Below are positions 42,643-49,749 of a stretch of 64,000 nt of DNA, in pieces. The position numbers were made by a program, and so were the translations under genes. Position 1 is the first letter of the stretch. Each line of letters starts with the position of its first letter. This stretch comes from JADJVL01 sp039812765. GTDB taxonomy: Bacteria; Acidobacteriota; Holophagae; Holophagales; Holophagaceae. Where the stretch lies: contig JBDIBF010000008.1 in the NCBI GenBank assembly GCA_039812765.1, positions 1 through 64,000 of the forward strand, written 5' to 3'. Under the pieces are notes generated by a model. The model was not told the origin of the DNA. It saw only the letters and a list, made by a program, of their open reading frames with translations, and did no database searches.

Positions 42643-43518
42643 ATGAGCGCCACCTGCGAATTCCAGGCGAAGGACTACCGGAGCGACCTCAAGCCGATCT
42701 GGTGCCCGGGCTGCGGCGACTACGCCGTCGTCCAGGGCGTCTACCGGGCGCTGGCGGCCATCGGGCGGCCGCCCCATGAGATCGCCTTCGTCTCCGGCAT
42801 CGGCTGCTCCAGCCGCATCCCCGGCTACACCACCGCCTACGGGTTCAACAGCGTCCATGGCCGCGCCCTGCCCATCGCCCAGGGCATCAAGCTCGCGAAC
42901 CCGGACCTGCTGGTGCTGGCCGCGGGGGGCGACGGCGACGGCTTCTCCATCGGCGGCGGCCACATCGCCCACTTGATCCGTCGCAACATGGACATCACGT
43001 ACCTGGTGATGGACAACCAGATCTACGGCCTCACCAAGGGCCAGCTCTCACCCACGTCCCAGAAGGGCCGCATCACCTGCACCTCCCACTACGGCAGCCT
43101 CGAGGCGCCGGTGAACCCGCTGCTCTACGTGCTGGCCTACGGCGCGGGCTTCGTGGCCCAGGCCTGCCCCTCGGACCTCGTCGGCATGGCCGCCATCCTC
43201 GAGGAGGCCATCCGCTTCCCGGGCTTCGCCTTCGTGAACATCCAGTCCCCCTGCGTCACCTACGGCGAGGAGGCCCAGCAGCTCAAGGGGCTGAAGGCCA
43301 TCAGCCAGTCCCTCGCCGAGCTCCACCACGATCCCTCGGACCGCCTGGCGGCGATGGATCTCGCCCAGGAGTACGGCACGAAGCTCCACCTCGGCGTCTT
43401 CTATAAGAACCCGGACCCCGCGCCCACCTTCGAGGCCCTGGTCAAGGAGCGGCAAGCCCTCCTGATGAAGGGTGCGCCGCCCCGGGAGCGCATCCTCGAC
43501 CTCTTCATCAAGTCCTGA
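42643..43518 (+). CDS. korB: 2-oxoacid:ferredoxin oxidoreductase, beta subunit
   Basis: This 291-residue TPP-binding subunit starts with the Cys pair WCPGCGDYAV and has SGIGCSSRIPGY. TPP/Mg binding is in GGDGDGFSIGG with MDNQIYGLTKGQ. No separate ferredoxin-type 4Fe-4S domain is fused; Cys residues in CPGCG and GCSS could ligate the proximal cluster seen in this family. It forms an alpha/beta complex with the upstream gene in the cytoplasm for the TCA cycle under low oxygen. A ferritin-like gene follows 10 bases downstream. Confidence 0.92.
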   Translation: MSATCEFQAKDYRSDLKPIWCPGCGDYAVVQGVYRALAAIGRPPHEIAFVSGIGCSSRIPGYTTAYGFNSVHGRALPIAQGIKLANPDLLVLAAGGDGDGFSIGGGHIAHLIRRNMDITYLVMDNQIYGLTKGQLSPTSQKGRITCTSHYGSLEAPVNPLLYVLAYGAGFVAQACPSDLVGMAAILEEAIRFPGFAFVNIQSPCVTYGEEAQQLKGLKAISQSLAELHHDPSDRLAAMDLAQEYGTKLHLGVFYKNPDPAPTFEALVKERQALLMKGAPPRERILDLFIKS

Positions 43519-43528
43519 AGGAGCCGCC

Positions 43529-44053
43529 ATGCCCATCCGCGGCCTCGACCTCGCCACCCTGTCCCTCATGGACGCCCTGGACCTGGCCATCCTCATCGAG
43601 GACGAGGCCCGGGAGCGCTACGAGGAGTTCGCCGCCCAGATGGACCAGCACCGGACCCCGGAGGCGGCGCGGTTCTTCCGGTTCATGGCCCAGAACGAGG
43701 CGAAGCACGGCGAGGCCCTGGCCGCGCGTCGCCGGGAGCTGTTCGGGGACGCGCCGCGCATCGTCTCGGGGTCGGCCCTCTTCGACGTCGAGGCGCCGGA
43801 CTACGACGAGGCCCGGGCCTTCATGACGCCCCGGCAGGCCATGGGCTCGGCCCTGCGCTCGGAACGGAAGGCGCGGACCTTCTTCGAGGAGGCGCTGCCC
43901 GCCGTGAAGGACGAGAAGGTGCGCAGGCTCTTCCAGGAGCTGCGGGAGGAGGAAGTGGAGCACGAGGCCCTGGTGAAGGCCGAGCTGGCCAAGCTGCCGC
44001 CGGATCCCCCCGTGGACGAGGAGGATTTCGTGGACGCGCCGGCGCCCCAGTAG
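43529..44053 (+). CDS. Rubrerythrin/ferritin-like di-iron protein
   Basis: This 174-residue protein has a four-helix ferritin-like domain. Iron-ligand positions are clear: EDEARERYEEF in helix 1, NEAKHGEAL in helix 2, RSERKARTFFEEAL in helix 3 and REEEVEHEALV in helix 4. The C-terminal rubredoxin domain of classic rubrerythrin is missing; the tail is Pro/Asp-rich. Peroxide reduction or iron handling is likely. It follows korB by 10 bases with AAGGAG before the ATG, so it is probably expressed with the oxygen-sensitive oxidoreductase and may protect it. Confidence 0.85.
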   Translation: MPIRGLDLATLSLMDALDLAILIEDEARERYEEFAAQMDQHRTPEAARFFRFMAQNEAKHGEALAARRRELFGDAPRIVSGSALFDVEAPDYDEARAFMTPRQAMGSALRSERKARTFFEEALPAVKDEKVRRLFQELREEEVEHEALVKAELAKLPPDPPVDEEDFVDAPAPQ

Positions 44054-44082
44054 CGCCGCCAGCGCTCCGGGTACCTCGGCGG

Positions 44083-44622
44083 CTAGCGGCCGGCCAGGGC
44101 GTCCTCGGGGCTGGGCGCGGGTTGGCGCAGCACGTCCAGGGCGCGGTCGTAGTCCGCCTCGCAGGTCAGCTCGGGCACCAGCTCGGCATGGACGACCGTG
44201 CCGCGCTCGTCGAGGACCACCACGGCCCGGGCCATCAGGCCGCGCAGGGGGCCGTCCACCATGAGCACGCCGAAGTCGCGGCCGAACCCGGGATTGCGGA
44301 AGGTCGACCCGAAGGCGACTCCGCGGAGGTCGGTGCTCTCGGAGAAGCGGCGCTGGGCGAAGGGCAGGTCCGCGGAGACGTTCACGATGCTCAGGTTGGA
44401 GGCATCCCCGGAGCGGGCGTCGAAGGCGAGGACGCTGCGGGCGCACACGGTGGTGTCCAGGCTCGGGAAGATGTTGAGCACCACCCTTCGGCCGGCGAGG
44501 TCCGCGAGGGCGAGCGCCGAGAGGTCCGGCCGGAGGAGCGAGAAGTCCGGGCAGCGACGGCCGGTCGGCGGGAGCTCGCCGGCGGTGTGGACGGTCTGTC
44601 CCTTGTACGCGAGGGTGGCCAT
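44083..44622 (-). CDS. tpx: Thiol peroxidase (Tpx) lacking the usual resolving Cys
   Basis: This 179-residue peroxiredoxin of the Tpx class has the peroxidatic site SLDTTVCARS with C60, and SADLPFAQRRF and STFRNPGFGRDFGV as in E. coli Tpx. In E. coli the resolving Cys95 follows FAQSRF; here that place is Ser94. Other cysteines are C24 and C154. Thus it may be a one-Cys enzyme or use a different resolving Cys. It detoxifies peroxides in the cytoplasm or periplasm. The start at 44622 has AGGAGGATCCC upstream; an upstream in-frame ATG adds seven residues. It faces the ferritin-like gene convergently. Confidence 0.9.
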   Translation of the reverse strand: MATLAYKGQTVHTAGELPPTGRRCPDFSLLRPDLSALALADLAGRRVVLNIFPSLDTTVCARSVLAFDARSGDASNLSIVNVSADLPFAQRRFSESTDLRGVAFGSTFRNPGFGRDFGVLMVDGPLRGLMARAVVVLDERGTVVHAELVPELTCEADYDRALDVLRQPAPSPEDALAGR

Positions 44623-44657
44623 GGGATCCTCCTGCGGCCCCATGCTACGGCCCGGCC

Positions 44658-44698
44658 GTTGCGACCGGCGTCCGGACCTCCCGGGCGCCGGTCACAAC
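44658..44698. promoter_or_regulatory. 13-bp inverted repeat upstream of tpx
   Basis: GTTGCGACCGGCG and CGCCGGTCACAAC are complementary at 12 of 13 positions, with a 15-base loop. It is 36-76 bases upstream of the tpx start and 10 bases after the MmcQ-type gene stop on the same strand. It could be an operator for tpx or a terminator for the MglBA-MmcQ transcript. No T-run is present. Confidence 0.5.
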
Positions 44699-44708
44699 GC
44701 GGGAGGGG

Positions 44709-45080
44709 TTAGCCCCGGAGGAGGGCCGACAACCGCTTGGGCGCCACGGCCCGGTAGCTCTCGAGGAGCCAGGACGCCAGCAGGTCCACCGGCAGCTTCC
44801 CGCGGCCGTCGAAGGACGCCGTGATCCAGCCGCTTTTGCCCAGCCCGTAGCCGGTGGGTTGCGCGAAGGGCAGCATCAGGGCCGCGCCGCTGGAGTGGGG
44901 GAGCTTGACGCTCAGGCGGAGGTCCTCGCCGGGCTTGTGGGTGAAGCAGAAGGCCTTGCCCCGCACCTTCCAGGCCACGTGGTCCCAGGGGTAGTCCTCG
45001 TGGGCCTCCGGCAGGCCCAGGGCCAGGGCCTGGAGGGCCTCGAAGGCCTCGGCCAGGTTCCGGTCCCGCCGCGCGCCCAT
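44709..45080 (-). CDS. MmcQ/YjbR family protein
   Basis: This 123-residue protein has the MmcQ/YjbR (double-wing-like, CyaY-related) fold. Signatures are ALGLPEAHEDYPWDHVAWKVRGKAFCF, LRLSVKLP and the C-terminal WITASFDGRGKLPVDLLASWLLESYRAV. Members are small proteins of debated function, some DNA-binding. Its ATG overlaps the MglA stop (TGATG), so it is the third gene of the mglB-mglA run. No known tie exists between this family and polarity; the coupling is noteworthy. Confidence 0.85.
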   Translation of the reverse strand: MGARRDRNLAEAFEALQALALGLPEAHEDYPWDHVAWKVRGKAFCFTHKPGEDLRLSVKLPHSSGAALMLPFAQPTGYGLGKSGWITASFDGRGKLPVDLLASWLLESYRAVAPKRLSALLRG

Positions 45081-45664
45081 CAGCCCTTCTGCAGTTCCAT
45101 GAGGATCTGCCGGGCGCAGGCCTTCAGGGTCTCGATCACCCCGACGCCCTGGCTGGCGATGGCCTCGAGCATGGGCTCGTTCCGGAAGCGGAGCAGGCGC
45201 TCCATCTCGTCGACCGGCGCGGCGCTGGGCATGTCCCGCTTGTTGAGCTGGAGGACGTAGGGGATGGTGCGGATGTCGAAGCCGTTGTCCTTCAGGTTCG
45301 TCGCCAGGTTGGCGATGGACTCGATGTTGGCCTCCATGCGGGGCTTCTGGCTGTCCGCCACGAAGATCACGCCGTCGCAGCCCCGGAGGATGAGCTTGCG
45401 GCTCGCGTCGTAGAAGACCTGCCCGGGCACGGTGTAGAGGTGGAAGCGGACCTTGAAGCCCTTCACGGTGCCCATGTCGAGGGGCAGGAAGTCGAAGAAG
45501 AGGGTGCGGTCGGTCTCCGTGGCCAGGCTCACCAGCTTGCCCCGCTTCTCGGGGTTCGCCTGCTCGTGGATCCACTGGATGTTGGTCGTCTTCCCGCAGA
45601 GCCCCGGGCCGTAGTACACGATCTTGCAGTTGATCTCGCGGGATGCGTAGTTGATGAAGGTCAT
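45080..45664 (-). CDS. mglA: MglA-type small Ras-like GTPase
   Basis: This 194-residue GTPase has the MglA start TFINYASREINCKIVYYG, P-loop GPGLCGKTT (19-27), the switch-II-equivalent LYTVPGQVFYDASRKLILRG, and guanine-binding LQLNKRD. MglA uses Pro-Gly instead of the Asp-x-x-Gly of Ras switch II, as here. In Myxococcus and Thermus it sets cell polarity for motility or pili. It follows the MglB gene on the same strand by 55 bases. The partner GAP (MglB) is present, so a complete two-protein polarity switch can be inferred. Confidence 0.95.
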   Translation of the reverse strand: MTFINYASREINCKIVYYGPGLCGKTTNIQWIHEQANPEKRGKLVSLATETDRTLFFDFLPLDMGTVKGFKVRFHLYTVPGQVFYDASRKLILRGCDGVIFVADSQKPRMEANIESIANLATNLKDNGFDIRTIPYVLQLNKRDMPSAAPVDEMERLLRFRNEPMLEAIASQGVGVIETLKACARQILMELQKG

Positions 45665-45719
45665 GGAGGGCGCCCGGGTCCAGCGTTGGCTTCAGGGTGG
45701 GAGCTGCGGGGGAGTGCCT

Positions 45720-46217
45720 TCAGTCGCCGAACAGCTTGTCGATGTCCTCGTCGGTGATCTCCGAGAAGGGGCTTTCGAACTTCGTGGTGCTGGAGCTCTC
45801 GCTCTGGGCGCGCTGCTCCACGCGCTCGAAGATCTCCAGCAGCTCCCGGGAGGTCTTCTTCACCCGGAGGCGCACCAGGGCGAGGCTGGAGCTCTGGTCG
45901 AAGATGACCACAAGGATGCCGCGCTTGCCCACGATGCTGATGTGCAGGTTGTCCTTCTCCCCCTCGTGGAAGAGCAGGCTGAACTCCTTCTCCCCGATCA
46001 GCTTGGCGAGGCCGTCCGTGGCGGCCACGTTGCCGGCGGTGAGGGAGGCGAGGCTGGTGGCGTCGATGCTGTGCACATCCCCCGCGGCGGCGATCTGCTG
46101 CCCGTTCTTGTCGACGAGGAACACGACCTTGGCGGAGGCATCCTTCTGGAGTCGGCCGATGATGTCCTGGAGCTGCCTGAACTCCTCCTCGAACATGACG
46201 AGATCGAGTTTGGCCAC
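45720..46217 (-). CDS. mglB: MglB roadblock/LC7 GTPase-activating protein
   Basis: This 165-residue protein has a roadblock/LC7 domain (about 10-125) with LQDIIGRLQKDASAKVVFLVDKNGQQIA and LTAGNVAATDGLAKLIGEKEF. In Myxococcus, MglB dimers speed GTP hydrolysis by MglA. A charged Ser-rich tail (QSESSSTTKFESPFSEITDEDIDKLFGD) follows. GTG at 46217 is the start because TTGGAGG lies 5-6 bases upstream; MFEEEF seven codons later is the alternative. It heads mglB-mglA-mmcQ. Confidence 0.9.
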   Translation of the reverse strand: MAKLDLVMFEEEFRQLQDIIGRLQKDASAKVVFLVDKNGQQIAAAGDVHSIDATSLASLTAGNVAATDGLAKLIGEKEFSLLFHEGEKDNLHISIVGKRGILVVIFDQSSSLALVRLRVKKTSRELLEIFERVEQRAQSESSSTTKFESPFSEITDEDIDKLFGD

Positions 46218-46321
46218 GAGGGACCTCCAAGCGGGATGCGAGACCTGAGCATACCGCAATTGGCCAGGTCCAGCCGGGCTCCGCGGGGGGGCACCGGCGG
46301 GCGGGAAGGCCCCGAAACGAA

Positions 46322-46345
46322 GGACGGGCCCTTTCGGGCCCGTCC
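46322..46345 (-). terminator. Terminator after Lys/Ala-repeat gene
   Basis: A 10-bp perfect stem GGACGGGCCC/GGGCCCGTCC closes a TTTC loop, about 20 bases downstream (minus strand) of the repeat-protein stop and 105 bases upstream of mglB. It should insulate mglB from the strongly expressed-looking repeat gene. Confidence 0.75.
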
Positions 46346-46364
46346 GGCAGGGGAGGAAGAACGC

Positions 46365-47099
46365 TTAGTTCTTCTTCTCCTCCTTCTTCTCCTCGGCCTT
46401 GGCGGCCTTCTTCTTGCCCTTCTTGGGCTCGGCCTTCTTCTCGTCGGCCTTCTTCTCGTCGGCGGTCATCGCGGACTTGGCGGGAGCGGCCTCGGCCTTG
46501 GCGGCCTTCTTGTGCTTCTTGTGGTGCTTCTTGCCCTCGGCGGCGGGAGCGGCCTCGGCCTTCTTCTCCTCGGCCTTGGGGGCGGCCTTCTTGTCATCGG
46601 CCTTGGGGGCCATCTTCTTGTCGTCGAGGCTCAGGGCGGACTTGGCAGGAGCGGCCTCGGCCTTGGCGGCCTTCTTGTGCTTCTTGTGGTGCTTCTTGCC
46701 CTCGGCGGCGGGAGCGGCCTCGGCCTTCTTCTCCTCGGCCTTGGGGGCCATCTTCTTGTCGTCGAGGCTCAGGGCGGACTTGGCGGGAGCGGCCTCGGCC
46801 TTGGCGGCCTTCTTGTGCTTCTTGTGGTGCTTCTTGCCCTCGGCGGCGGGAGCGGCCTCGGCCTTCTTCTCCTCGGCCTTGGGGGCGGCCTTCTTGTCGT
46901 CGGCCTTGGGGGCCATCTTCTTGTCGTCGAGGCTCAGGGCCGACTTCTTGGCGGCCTCGTCCTTCTTCTCGACGGCCTTCTTGGCGGGCTTCTTGGTCTC
47001 GACCTTCTTGGCCTCGGGCTTGGTCTCCGGGGCCTTGTCGCCGGCGAAGACGGGGCTGACGAGCGCGGCAGCCACGAGCAGGGCAGCGAGCTTGTTCAT
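46365..47099 (-). CDS. Exported Lys/Ala/Glu-rich tandem-repeat protein
   Basis: This 244-residue protein has a signal peptide (MNKLAALLVAAALVSPVFAG). Three tandem repeats follow: 53-107 (55 residues), 108-153 (46) and 154-208 (55), each starting SALSLDDKKMAPKA, containing HHKKHKKAAKAEAAPAK; the second lacks a nine-residue ADDKKAAPK block. A degenerate fourth unit starts SAMTADEKK. The mature protein is very basic and Lys/Ala-rich, resembling histone-H1-like or cell-envelope Lys-rich proteins, but the signal peptide argues for export. SD TCAGGAG precedes the ATG at 47099; upstream in-frame extension has no support. Function is unknown. Confidence 0.82.
   Translation of the reverse strand: MNKLAALLVAAALVSPVFAGDKAPETKPEAKKVETKKPAKKAVEKKDEAAKKSALSLDDKKMAPKADDKKAAPKAEEKKAEAAPAAEGKKHHKKHKKAAKAEAAPAKSALSLDDKKMAPKAEEKKAEAAPAAEGKKHHKKHKKAAKAEAAPAKSALSLDDKKMAPKADDKKAAPKAEEKKAEAAPAAEGKKHHKKHKKAAKAEAAPAKSAMTADEKKADEKKAEPKKGKKKAAKAEEKKEEKKN
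46476..46943 (-). repeat. Tandem DNA repeats within the Lys/Ala gene
   Basis: Three direct repeats of 165, 138 and 165 bases (46943-46779, 46778-46641, 46640-46476) encode the protein repeats. Copies are nearly identical at the nucleotide level, so duplication was recent or is maintained by recombination. The middle copy has an internal 27-base deletion. Confidence 0.85.
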
Positions 47100-47165
47100 G
47101 GGATTCTCCTGATAAAGGGTTGACCGGCACGGCCGGAATCCCTGAAGGGAGCAGGATTCACGCCA

Positions 47166-47189
47166 TTTGATATGTATCCAATTATCAAA
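47166..47189 (-). promoter_or_regulatory. Palindrome in A+T-rich promoter of the repeat gene
   Basis: TTTGATA and TATCAAA form a perfect 7-bp inverted repeat with a 10-base spacer (arms one and a half helical turns apart, centre to centre 17 bp). It lies in the most A+T-rich spot of the window, 67-90 bases upstream of the 47099 start. On the minus strand TTAACT-17-TATCAA could serve as a -35/-10 pair. A dimeric repressor or activator site is likely. Confidence 0.55.
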
Positions 47190-47263
47190 AGTTAAAAGGG
47201 CGCAGGCAGGAGGTGGACCCGTTGCGATCTGCAACATGGTCCCATTCTGCATCACCTGCGGGC

Positions 47264-48664
47264 TCAGGCCTCTTCACCGTCCCCGAGGCCCAGGTCCTTC
47301 AGCTTCCGGTACAGGGTGGTCCGGTCCTTCCCGAGGATCTCGGCGATCCGGCTCTTCCGGGATTCGTGCTTGAGGAGGACCTGGATGTAGCGCTTCTCCA
47401 GCTCGTCCAGGCTCGGCAGGTGGTTCCACCCCTCGATGAGCTCGAGGAGGGGGGCCGGGGCCATGGGGGTCCGGAGATCCTTGCCCCGGTTCTCCTCCCT
47501 CACCTTGACGGGGAGGTCCTCGGGCGTGATCTCCCGCCCCCGGCTGAGCTGGGTGAGGTGCTCGACGACATTGCCCATCTCCCGCACGTTTCCGGGCCAG
47601 GAATAGGCCTCGAGCTGGGCGCGGGCGTCGGGCCGCATGGAGTACTCCACACCGTCCTTCTGGGAGGCTTCGGCGAGGAAGTGGTCCAGCAGGAGGGACA
47701 CGTCCGAGACGACCCGCCCCTTGTCATCCTTGGTCCAGCGTTCCCGCAGGGCCGGGACGCGGATCTCCACCACGCTCAGCCGGTAGTAGAGGTCCTCGCG
47801 GAACCGGCCCTCCTTCACGAGCTGGGCGAGATCCCGGTTGGTCGCAGCGATCACCCGGATGTCCACTTTCACGGTCCGATTTGCTCCAACCCGGCGCACC
47901 TCCTGCTCCTGCAGGACGCGGAGGAGCCGGACCTGGAAGCTGGGAGAGGTCTCCCCGATCTCGTCCAGGAAGATCGTGCCCCCGCTGGCCTCCTCGAAGA
48001 GACCCTTCTTGTCGCTGATCGCGCCGGTGAACGATCCCCTGGCATGGCCGAAGAGCTCCGATTCCAGGAGGGTCTCCGTGAGCGCTCCGCAATTCACCGC
48101 CACGAAGGGCCGGTCCTTGCGGTCGCTGCTCTGGTGGATCGTCTGGGCCACCAGCTCCTTGCCGGTCCCGCTCTCTCCGATGATCAGCACCGTGGCCCGG
48201 GAGTTCTGGAGGGAGGCGATGGTCTTGTAGACCTCCATCATCCTGGGGCTGCTCCCAATCATCACGCTGCGCGGGGCCTTCCGTTCGGACTTCTGCCCGC
48301 TGCCCTCCTTGCGGACGAGGGCGCGCTTCACCAGGGCCTTGAGCTCCTCGTTGTTCCAGGGCTTGGAGAGGAAGTCGAAGGCGCCCTCCCGGACCGCCTC
48401 CAGGGCCTTTTCGATGGTGCCGAAGCCGGTGAGCAGGATCGTCTCGACGCCCAGGGGCTTGGCCGCGCGGAGGAGGTCCAGGCCATCCAGGCGGGCCTCG
48501 AGGTTGATGTCCGAGAGCATGAGGTCGAAGCCCCCGCCGTTGAGCTTCTGGATCGCGTCGTCGGGCCGGGTGGCCTTCACCACATCAAGCTCCAGCTCCC
48601 CCAGGAGCTCCTCCAGGAGGTCGCAGGTCTCCCGGCTGTCGTCCACCACCAGCACACGTGCCAT
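47264..48664 (-). CDS. NtrC-family sigma-54 response regulator
   Basis: This 466-residue regulator has a receiver domain (3-118, phospho-acceptor D52 in LMLSDINLEA), a AAA+ sigma-54 activator domain (about 140-375) and a Fis-type HTH (RIAEILGKDRTTLYRKLKDLG, about 440-460). Walker A is GESGTGKE (near 165), Walker B GGTIFLDEIGE (near 234). The sigma-54 contact loop is GSFTGA, a tolerated variant of GAFTGA. It activates sigma-54 promoters when phosphorylated; no partner kinase is adjacent. SD GGAGGGTTGAG decides the start at 48664. Confidence 0.92.
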   Translation of the reverse strand: MARVLVVDDSRETCDLLEELLGELELDVVKATRPDDAIQKLNGGGFDLMLSDINLEARLDGLDLLRAAKPLGVETILLTGFGTIEKALEAVREGAFDFLSKPWNNEELKALVKRALVRKEGSGQKSERKAPRSVMIGSSPRMMEVYKTIASLQNSRATVLIIGESGTGKELVAQTIHQSSDRKDRPFVAVNCGALTETLLESELFGHARGSFTGAISDKKGLFEEASGGTIFLDEIGETSPSFQVRLLRVLQEQEVRRVGANRTVKVDIRVIAATNRDLAQLVKEGRFREDLYYRLSVVEIRVPALRERWTKDDKGRVVSDVSLLLDHFLAEASQKDGVEYSMRPDARAQLEAYSWPGNVREMGNVVEHLTQLSRGREITPEDLPVKVREENRGKDLRTPMAPAPLLELIEGWNHLPSLDELEKRYIQVLLKHESRKSRIAEILGKDRTTLYRKLKDLGLGDGEEA

Positions 48665-48749
48665 CTCAACCCTCCACGCCATGAGATTACAGGACTGGCC
48701 CCGGAGCCCGCCCGCGGGCTACCCTTCCCTGGTACCTCCGGAGGCTCCC

Positions 48750-49481
48750 ATGTTCCGCACCCTCAGGCTGGCCGCCCTGACCGCCGCCCTCGCGGCCCAG
48801 GCCCTGGCCGGCGACCTCACCATCACCTTCAAGGCCACGGGCAGGATGAACGACGGGGTGCAGACGCACTTCTGGTCCTCGAAGTTCATGCGCATCAACA
48901 ACCCCGCCGGCAGCGACACCCTGGTGGACTACGAGAAGGGCGTCACCTACCTCATCGACCACAAGAAGAAGCTGGTCCAGAAGATCGCCTGGGACGACAT
49001 GGAGGCGATGGCCGAGGGCGCGGCGAAGATGCTGAAGGACATGCCCCCCTTCGCGCTGAAGATGATGCCGGGGGGCGGCGACACGGAAGTCCACGTCGAG
49101 GACGGCGGCAAGGAGTCCGTGGCCGGGAGGAGCTGCCGGAAATGGACCATCACCATGGGCAAGTCCGTCTTCGAGACCAGCAACGACCCCACCCTCAAGC
49201 CCCCCATCCCGGCGGTGGCCTACTCCCGCTTCCTGAAGGTGCGGAACCTCATGGGCGCCGTGGGACCCGCGGCTGCGGGCATGCGCAAGGTGGGCGAGGA
49301 GCTGTCGAAGATCCAGGGCGTCGCCCTCAGGACCCGCACGGTGCTGCCCATGGTCGGCGAGACCACCACCGAGGCCACGGAGGTGAAGGAAGGGCCGGTG
49401 CCGGCCTCCGCCTTCGCCCTTCCCGAGGGCTACAAGACCGAGGACCTGGGCGCGAAAATGGCCAAGTCCTTCAGCCGCTAG
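48750..49481 (+). CDS. Exported protein, DUF4412-like
   Basis: This 243-residue protein has a signal peptide (MFRTLRLAALTAALAAQALA). The mature part shows features of DUF4412: an opening strand LTITFKATGRMNDG, YLIDHKKKLVQKI and AGRSCRKWTI. Such proteins are periplasmic and of unknown role, perhaps binding lipid or peptide. SD GGAGG precedes the ATG. It is 7 bases from xseB on the same strand and may be co-transcribed with the isoprenoid genes. Confidence 0.7.
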   Translation: MFRTLRLAALTAALAAQALAGDLTITFKATGRMNDGVQTHFWSSKFMRINNPAGSDTLVDYEKGVTYLIDHKKKLVQKIAWDDMEAMAEGAAKMLKDMPPFALKMMPGGGDTEVHVEDGGKESVAGRSCRKWTITMGKSVFETSNDPTLKPPIPAVAYSRFLKVRNLMGAVGPAAAGMRKVGEELSKIQGVALRTRTVLPMVGETTTEATEVKEGPVPASAFALPEGYKTEDLGAKMAKSFSR

Positions 49482-49488
49482 GCGCCCG

Positions 49489-49749
49489 GTGGCGAGCCAG
49501 CCGGTCCCTTCCTTCGACGACGGCCTCGACCGTCTCGAGGCCCTGGTCCAGCAGCTCGAGGGCGGTCAGCTCTCCCTCGAGGAGGCGCTGGCGCGCTTCG
49601 AGGAGGGCGTGCGGCTGAGCCAGGACCTCCAGGCCCAGCTCGCCCAGGCCCAGCGTCGGGTGGAGGTCCTCAAGACGGGCCTGCAGGGCGAGTACCGTGT
49701 CGAGCCCCTGGATGCCGGTCCCGGGGAGCCCGGCGAGGGCGAGGCGTGA
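49489..49749 (+). CDS. xseB: Exodeoxyribonuclease VII small subunit
   Basis: This 86-residue subunit has the classic pattern FDDGLDRLEALVQQLEGGQLSLEEALARFEEGVRLSQ. It joins XseA to form exonuclease VII, which degrades single-stranded DNA. The start is GTG at 49489. The stop overlaps the next start (GTGA). The order xseB-ispA-dxs is common in bacteria. Confidence 0.92.
   Translation: MASQPVPSFDDGLDRLEALVQQLEGGQLSLEEALARFEEGVRLSQDLQAQLAQAQRRVEVLKTGLQGEYRVEPLDAGPGEPGEGEA

Noticed and set aside
46476..46943. Regular repeats that could be a CRISPR array
   Set aside because: Units are 138-165 bases, have no unique spacers, and encode in-frame protein repeats. No cas gene is near.
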